Assembly: GCA_025201765.1 (NCBI GenBank)
Contig: MU623764.1
Coordinates: 1-10,528 of the forward strand
DNA from: Daldinia sp. FL1419
Lineage: Eukaryota; Ascomycota; Sordariomycetes; Xylariales; Hypoxylaceae
Reading direction: 5' to 3'
DNA length: 10,528 nucleotides
The translations under genes and the position numbers were made by a program. The notes beneath the pieces are model-generated. The model did not search any database. It saw only the letters and a program-made list of their open reading frames with translations, and had not been told where the DNA came from. Numbering within the stretch: the stretch's first letter is position 1; each line of letters starts with the position of its first letter. Below are positions 6,570 to 10,528 of the stretch, one piece after another.

Positions 6570-7937
6570 ATGGCAAATTCATCGACTTCAGGAGCCCTCA
6601 CTAGGGATAGCGACATGATCAGGTCATTGCAGACGTTGATAGAAACCGTTCATCCGATTAAGTATGGCGAATTAGCTGAGTACAAAAACCCATCTCCTTG
6701 GCTAGATATAACGACCGAAGAGATTAGAGGCCTTACGCCTGAATTTGATCGGCTAGTTGAGAATGCGACAGTACCACCAGGAATCGATATAAACCATTGG
6801 TGCGATAGCTTATTGTTAACGCTAGTACAAGCCTTGCAATTGTACGTTAAGAAGCAACAGCTAAATGATTCGCATATCATGGCTTTTTGGGAGCTTGCAA
6901 CACGTGATACACCTGATCAGGGAGTCTTTTACGAGAAGGAATCAGCTTGGACTCTAGGTCACAATTCCAAGGGAGGTTTCAGTTCATCGACTACGAAAGC
7001 TATACAGCAAGGAGCCCGAGTTTTGTTCTTATTAGCTCATACCGATTTGTCTGATCCGGAGCGTACACGACCAGCGAAGATACACAACCACAATCATTTC
7101 CTTCTTGCAGCTTATACGTTTAAGAAGCGCCGTTTGTGGGTGATCGACTCAATTCGTGACCGATCAGATCAGCGAGCCAATTATATCAAGGAACAGATGA
7201 CTACAGCGCTTCAGAAGCTAGGAAAGCCAATTCCTGGGGAGCTACACACAGTACCGATAATCACTCAGAGAGACAGCTGGTCTTGTGGTTTTTGGTGTGC
7301 CTATACACTACACATGATCAAGCGCAGGCCACGAGAGCTATTGTCTACAGTCAAGAATAATAGTGACCATTACGAAAAGCTCGACAATTACATGAAGTCA
7401 CTAGCCGAACTAGCAGGAATACGAGTGATCAGCGATCCCGCACCAGTACCAATAGCTATCGAGACCTCTGAAACGATCAAAAGTGTAGACCCACCACCAA
7501 AGCAGGTACCCCAAGAGAAGATGCCTGAGGCCGACAAAGCTATTAATCTACCTAAGCGCAAGCCGATCAGGACGTACAGCATGAAGCAAGGCCACAAGCG
7601 TGTACTAGAACCTATTCCGAGCGATACCCCTGGAGACCTACAATTAGATAACCGCATGACCCATGGACCGTGGCGCGTTGCTTATTTCGAACGAGAAGGA
7701 CCTAACTTATACACATGGCCTGGAGAGACGTCAGCAGAGTCAGCAGTTAGACCGCAGCCAAGCATACCGTTAGAGTGGCCAGGATGGGACGAATTTGAAC
7801 GAGCTTTTGACAATATACAGCTTGATGACGACGACCGATCAGCCAGACAGGCAGACGAACGAGACCAAAGAGCGTTGAATAGAGCAACCAAACGTTCGAA
7901 GGTTGAAGAGCAGGGAGATTACACATACGTTGATTAA
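6570..7937 (+). CDS. Ulp1-like C48 cysteine protease (SUMO-protease fold), 455 aa
   Basis: A single intact frame with no intron. The catalytic set of Ulp1/C48 peptidases is present: His176 (NHNHFLLAAY), Asp193 (WVIDSI), Gln233 (ITQRDSW) and Cys239 (SWSCGFWC). The His-to-Asp distance of 17 and Gln-to-Cys distance of 6 equal those of yeast Ulp1. Residues about 70-110 match the substrate-side helices of the fold. The domain spans roughly residues 45-255. The rest (256-455) is proline-, charge- and Gln-rich and probably disordered, with basic stretches (LPKRKPIR near 348 and ATKRSKVEE near 440) that may be nuclear signals. Such proteins remove SUMO or related modifiers; many fungal C48 genes are accessory or lie in transposons, but no transposase is seen here. 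The ATG at 6570 has A at -3 and lies about 180 bp after a TATA-like box. Seven exact GATCAG boxes occur inside, in all three frames. The true substrate is unknown. Confidence 0.85.
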   Translation: MANSSTSGALTRDSDMIRSLQTLIETVHPIKYGELAEYKNPSPWLDITTEEIRGLTPEFDRLVENATVPPGIDINHWCDSLLLTLVQALQLYVKKQQLNDSHIMAFWELATRDTPDQGVFYEKESAWTLGHNSKGGFSSSTTKAIQQGARVLFLLAHTDLSDPERTRPAKIHNHNHFLLAAYTFKKRRLWVIDSIRDRSDQRANYIKEQMTTALQKLGKPIPGELHTVPIITQRDSWSCGFWCAYTLHMIKRRPRELLSTVKNNSDHYEKLDNYMKSLAELAGIRVISDPAPVPIAIETSETIKSVDPPPKQVPQEKMPEADKAINLPKRKPIRTYSMKQGHKRVLEPIPSDTPGDLQLDNRMTHGPWRVAYFEREGPNLYTWPGETSAESAVRPQPSIPLEWPGWDEFERAFDNIQLDDDDRSARQADERDQRALNRATKRSKVEEQGDYTYVD

Positions 7938-8074
7938 GAGATTTGGGGAGCTAGGATTTTTCTTTTGGATTTATATGGGGTTTGATCAGTTTCTTTAGAA
8001 TGGTTTTCCGGTTCTTTTTGTCGAGATTGACTCGTTTACAAGCAACATCGTCAGCTCTGGGGAGCTCTGAACCG
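7938..8074. other. 3' flank of the protease gene
   Basis: This T-rich plus-strand sequence follows the stop codon and probably includes the 3' UTR. It has TGATCAG at 7983-7989 and the 12-mer CTGGGGAGCTCT at 8057-8068, which also occurs at 5297-5308 inside the 3' part of the minus-strand gene. No gene is seen. Confidence 0.4.
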
Positions 8075-8256
8075 GGGTAGAACCCTTCTAAGGTCTCCAC
8101 AGGCTTTTTTGGAGATAAATAGGCTCTCAAGAGTTGTTTTCTTATCTGATCAGCTCAAGTTCTCAAGCACAAAATCATCAGTTTTTCCATAGAGCTTCGT
8201 ACGATAAAAATGCAGGGCATATCCTGCAGGAGCTATTAGAGCTCTTATTCAATCGC
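8075..8256 (+). repeat. Well-preserved repeat copy with internal deletion
   Basis: It matches the copy at 8735-9060: AAGGTCTCCACAGGCTTTTT (8091 on), a TATA-like GATAAATAGG (8114-8123), CTCTCAAGAGTTGTTTTCTT, CTGATCAG (8146-8153), CAAGTTCTCAAGCA, and CATAGAGCTTCGTACGA. It then jumps directly to GCAGGGCATATCCTGCAGG and AGCTATTAGAGCTC (about 8213-8245). The roughly 180-bp middle part found at 8860-9010 in the other copy, including the CGATCAT box, is missing. It retains a C-rich composition and shows no RIP. Confidence 0.75.
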
Positions 8257-8339
8257 AGTAATTCTATAATTAGCTGGGATCAGCTGATCAAAAAAGGATG
8301 GACCTAATCATAAATTTGTAGCATTTTATCAGGACTTTA

Positions 8340-8668
8340 TTAATTACTTATATTAAACAGGAGCTATATAACAAGCCAGAGGCTGTATGAGCTCAAGGAT
8401 GCAAGGTGATTATATCATGAGGAATGTAATTGAACGATCGGGTAGAAGAACTGTTATATGTGAATGTTTGCCAATGGTAGCGCATTATAGGAAGATATAT
8501 TCAAAAGAGGGACTGAAATTGTATATTATTGTACGAAAGTTTTATGAAGGTGATTCTTGAAGGACCATGATGGATTTAAGCTGATCAGACAAGAAAAACA
8601 ACTCTTGAGGGCTTATTTATGTCTAAAAGAGCTATGGAGGCCTAGAAGGGTTGGCTCTAAGGAGGCTA
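8340..8668 (-). repeat. Repeat copy in reverse orientation (left arm of inverted pair)
   Basis: Its reverse complement matches 8735-9060 over most of its length. The match runs from the TATA-like GACATAAATAAG and CCCTCAAGAGTTG next to CTGATCAG (8581-8588), through GCGCTACCATTGGC (about 8470-8483), CGATCGG (8435-8441, where the other arm has CGATCAT) and GCATCCTTGAGCTCATACAG (about 8383-8402), to the GAGCTATATAACAAGCC end near 8350. Differences are scattered and not dominated by C-to-T changes, so this arm is not RIP-saturated. Confidence 0.8.
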
Positions 8669-8734
8669 ATAGGGTCTCTGCAGGGTAGCATCTATTACCT
8701 ACAGCTATTCTGAAGGACCTTGTTAGCCACCCCT

Positions 8735-9060
8735 TTTAAGGTTTACACACGCTCTTTTTGATATAAATAGGCCTTCAGGAGTTGTTTTCTTGCCTGATCA
8801 GTTCAAGTTCTATATAATTCTTTAAGGGTTGCTTTCATAGAGCTTCATACGAATAATATACGTTCTTTTGGCCTATAACCTCATTGTACGCGCTACCATT
8901 GCCGAGTAGTCACATATAGTAGTTATTCTATCCGATCATCCTATTACACTCCTTAGGATATAGTTACCTTGCATCCTCGAGCTCATACAGCCTCTGGCCT
9001 GTTATGTTTTGAAGTGTAGGGTATATCCTGCAGGAGCTATCAGAGCTCCTGTTCAATATA
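8735..9060 (+). repeat. Fullest preserved repeat copy (right arm of inverted pair)
   Basis: Landmarks in order: TTAAGGTTTACACACGC; TATA box ATATAAATAG (8761-8770); GGAGTTGTTTTCTTGC; CTGATCAG (8794-8801); CATAGAGCTTCATACGA; GCGCTACCATTGCC (8890-8903); CGATCAT (8933-8939); TTAGGATATAGTTACC; GCATCCTCGAGCTCATACAG; and GGTATATCCTGCAGGAGCTA (about 9019-9038). The TATA box with a conserved block 24-33 bp downstream looks like a promoter. No tRNA-type primer site, coding region or clear terminal repeats are seen, so I call it only a dispersed repeat (LTR- or MITE-like). Composition collapses to AT immediately after its end. Confidence 0.8.
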
Positions 9061-10528
9061 TTTAAATAAAAGTTATAAAGATTTTAATATAAATTATCTT
9101 TTTAGAAATTAATAAGATTTTATAAAATATCTTTAATTATATAAATATTAAATTAAGGTAGAATAATTACGTAATTGAAGCTACCCTGTAACAGCCTATT
9201 AATTCTATAATATAACCGCTTTTAAGGTCTCCACAAGCTTTTAATATATTATTTTAATTTAATATAATAAAATATTAAATTCATTATAAAACAAAAAATA
9301 ATAATAATATATAAATTATTTATAAAAGATCTTATATAAATTTTTAAAAGCAATAATATTATAATGGATTAAGCACTTATAAAAGACCTTATCTGAAAAC
9401 TTAAGGATTGTGTCAGCCCTTGGGGTGACCTCCAGTTATATAAAATTTTATATAAATATATATATTTTTTATTCTTTTATTAAATATAACCTTATAAAAG
9501 TACATTATTATTAAAAAACAATTATTTTTATTAATTCTTTTATTTAATTATTTTAATATTTTCTTTAAAATATAATTATTTTGTATCTTTTATTCTAATT
9601 TAAACCTCTAATTTATTATGGAGTAATTGAAATGTAGGGTATTTCCTATATTAGAGTTCCTGTTTAATATATAAACCCCTAAAAACTAATTATGACCTAA
9701 TTAGATCAAGTTTTTTAAAATTGTTAATTTTTTTATAACCTTTTATAATAATTAATAACCTTATTTTTAATTAAATACATTATTTATTTTATTTTTTAAA
9801 TATTAATAATTATATTTATTAATTAATTTTTTATTTAATTATTTAAATACCTTTTTTAGGATATAATTATTTTACATTTAATTATTAGAGTTTTTATTTA
9901 ATTAAAGTTCTTATTTAATTAGAGTTTTTGTTTAATACCTTAATTAAATAATTTAAATTTATTAATATAAATTCTTATTTAATTAAAAAAATTATACGTT
10001 ATAAAGAAGCTTTAAGTGCGTACGGGATATATCAAAATTTAAAATCACTTTAATTTATTATATTAATTTAAAATTTATTTAAAAATATTAATAATTAATA
10101 TTATTTAAAATTTAATTAAATTTGTGATTTTTTAAGATATGTTATATGTGTTTCCAATTGGAGGTTGTTGTATAGCAATTGAAAATATCCAAAATTACAG
10201 GGGATTTCTTTGGGAATTAATTGATCAGTTAGGATTGTGGCGCAACTAATGAAATAAGAAAGATATAGATTTAATATTCCCAACTTTATTATATAATTAA
10301 AAAAATCTTAAGAAAATAAATTTAACATATTTAAAAAAATAAAATTGAAAAAAATAAAAATAATTTTAAAAATAATTAAATTATAGAAAATTGCTAACAA
10401 AAATTTATTATTAATAAAATTTTTTAAAATATATAAAAAATAATTATTTAAAATATTTATTATAATTATAATATAAAATTTTATATTTAAATATTATTTA
10501 AAAATATTTTATAAAGTTATAATAATAA
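9061..10528. other. RIP-saturated right flank with repeat relics and small GC islets
   Basis: Extremely AT-rich and without credible genes. A partial copy of the promoter-like half lies at 9156-9241 (including the palindrome AATTACGTAATT at 9165-9176 and AAGGTCTCCACAAGC), cut off before its TATA box. Degenerate 3' repeat units recur at about 9480-9960, with the TTAGGATATAAT-type block near 9561 and 9851 and TGAAATGTAGGGTAT near 9629. Two islets of higher GC stand out: about 9405-9440, and about 10140-10260, which contains a lone TGATCAG at 10222-10228. The last 260 bases show nothing identifiable. Confidence 0.6.

Larger units (their letters stand above)
4499..8939 (+). repeat. Regularly spaced GATCAG motif array across the island
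   Basis: Exact GATCAG on the plus strand has its G at 4500, 4637, 4784, 4904, 5053, 5195, 5342, 5804, 6125, 6245, 6470, 6617, 6915, 7162, 7167, 7427, 7565, 7837, 7984, 8148, 8278, 8583 and 8796. One-mismatch sites fill most longer gaps: 5491 (GATCGG), 5648 (GATCAA), 5988 (GATCAT), 6364 (GATCAT), 6747 (GATCGG), 7053 (GATCCG), 7316 (GATCAA), 8436 (GATCGG) and 8934 (GATCAT). Nearly all successive distances then lie between 106 and 184 bp and cluster near 140-150; only 7565-7837 and 8583-8796 are longer. The base before is nearly always T or C. The array ignores gene boundaries and strand. Counts are by eye. Confidence 0.8.

Noticed and set aside
6913..7842. GATCAG in the protease gene as a repeated peptide motif
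   Set aside because: The boxes fall in three frames and encode different residues, so no peptide repeat exists.
4530..8256. LTR retrotransposon with direct LTRs at 4530-4660 and 8075-8256
   Set aside because: No gag or pol, primer-binding site, polypurine tract or target duplication is visible. The left copy holds only the promoter half, and other copies occur in both orientations nearby.

Overview
The window looks like a piece of a filamentous ascomycete (Pezizomycotina) genome with strong repeat-induced point mutation (RIP). Its flanks (about 1-4420 and 9060-10528) are extremely AT-rich and TpA-rich, hold decayed transposon relics, and carry almost no open frames. The central island (about 4420-9060) has balanced composition, intact genes, a 52-bp intron with fungal-type splice signals, and pyrimidine-rich promoters. 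I cannot name the species.

Layout. 1-620: AT-rich, nothing recognisable. 621-1480: RIP-decayed Tad-like LINE relic. About 1565-3550: degenerate, roughly tandem copies of a repeat family that also occurs unmutated on the right side of the island. 3560-4151: a block bounded by inverted copies of a GGACGAAG-type motif, with a 9-bp minisatellite, a perfect 9-bp-arm palindrome and a T11A21 tract inside. 4420-4660: promoter-like half of the repeat, preceded by three related 15-mers. 4661-5112: a frameshifted plus-strand coding remnant. 5247-6108 (minus): a two-exon gene for a 269-aa protein with a DUF3716-like cysteine cluster. 6109-6569: shared divergent promoter. 6570-7937 (plus): an intronless 455-aa Ulp1/C48-type SUMO-protease-like protein with a complete catalytic set. 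8075-9060: a repeat copy with an internal deletion, then a large inverted pair of copies. 9061-10528: decayed AT-rich DNA.

The outstanding signal is not a gene. The hexamer GATCAG (mostly T/C-GATCAG) occurs 23 times on the plus strand between 4499 and 8801, against about one expected by chance. Counting one-mismatch sites, it recurs about every 140-150 bp across the coding remnant, both genes, the intron, the shared promoter, the 3' flank and the repeats. Inside the protease gene it falls in all three reading frames, so it is kept as DNA rather than as peptide. Decayed repeat copies on the left keep TGATTA relics at similar spacing.

Inferred model: an accessory island, possibly a mobile or selfish unit made of a protease gene, a DUF3716-like gene and associated repeats, that carries a nucleosome-length 'ruler' of GATCAG boxes. 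These could be binding or modification sites that set chromatin state and might explain why this island escaped RIP. The function is unproven; the spacing and frame-independence are read directly from the sequence by hand count.
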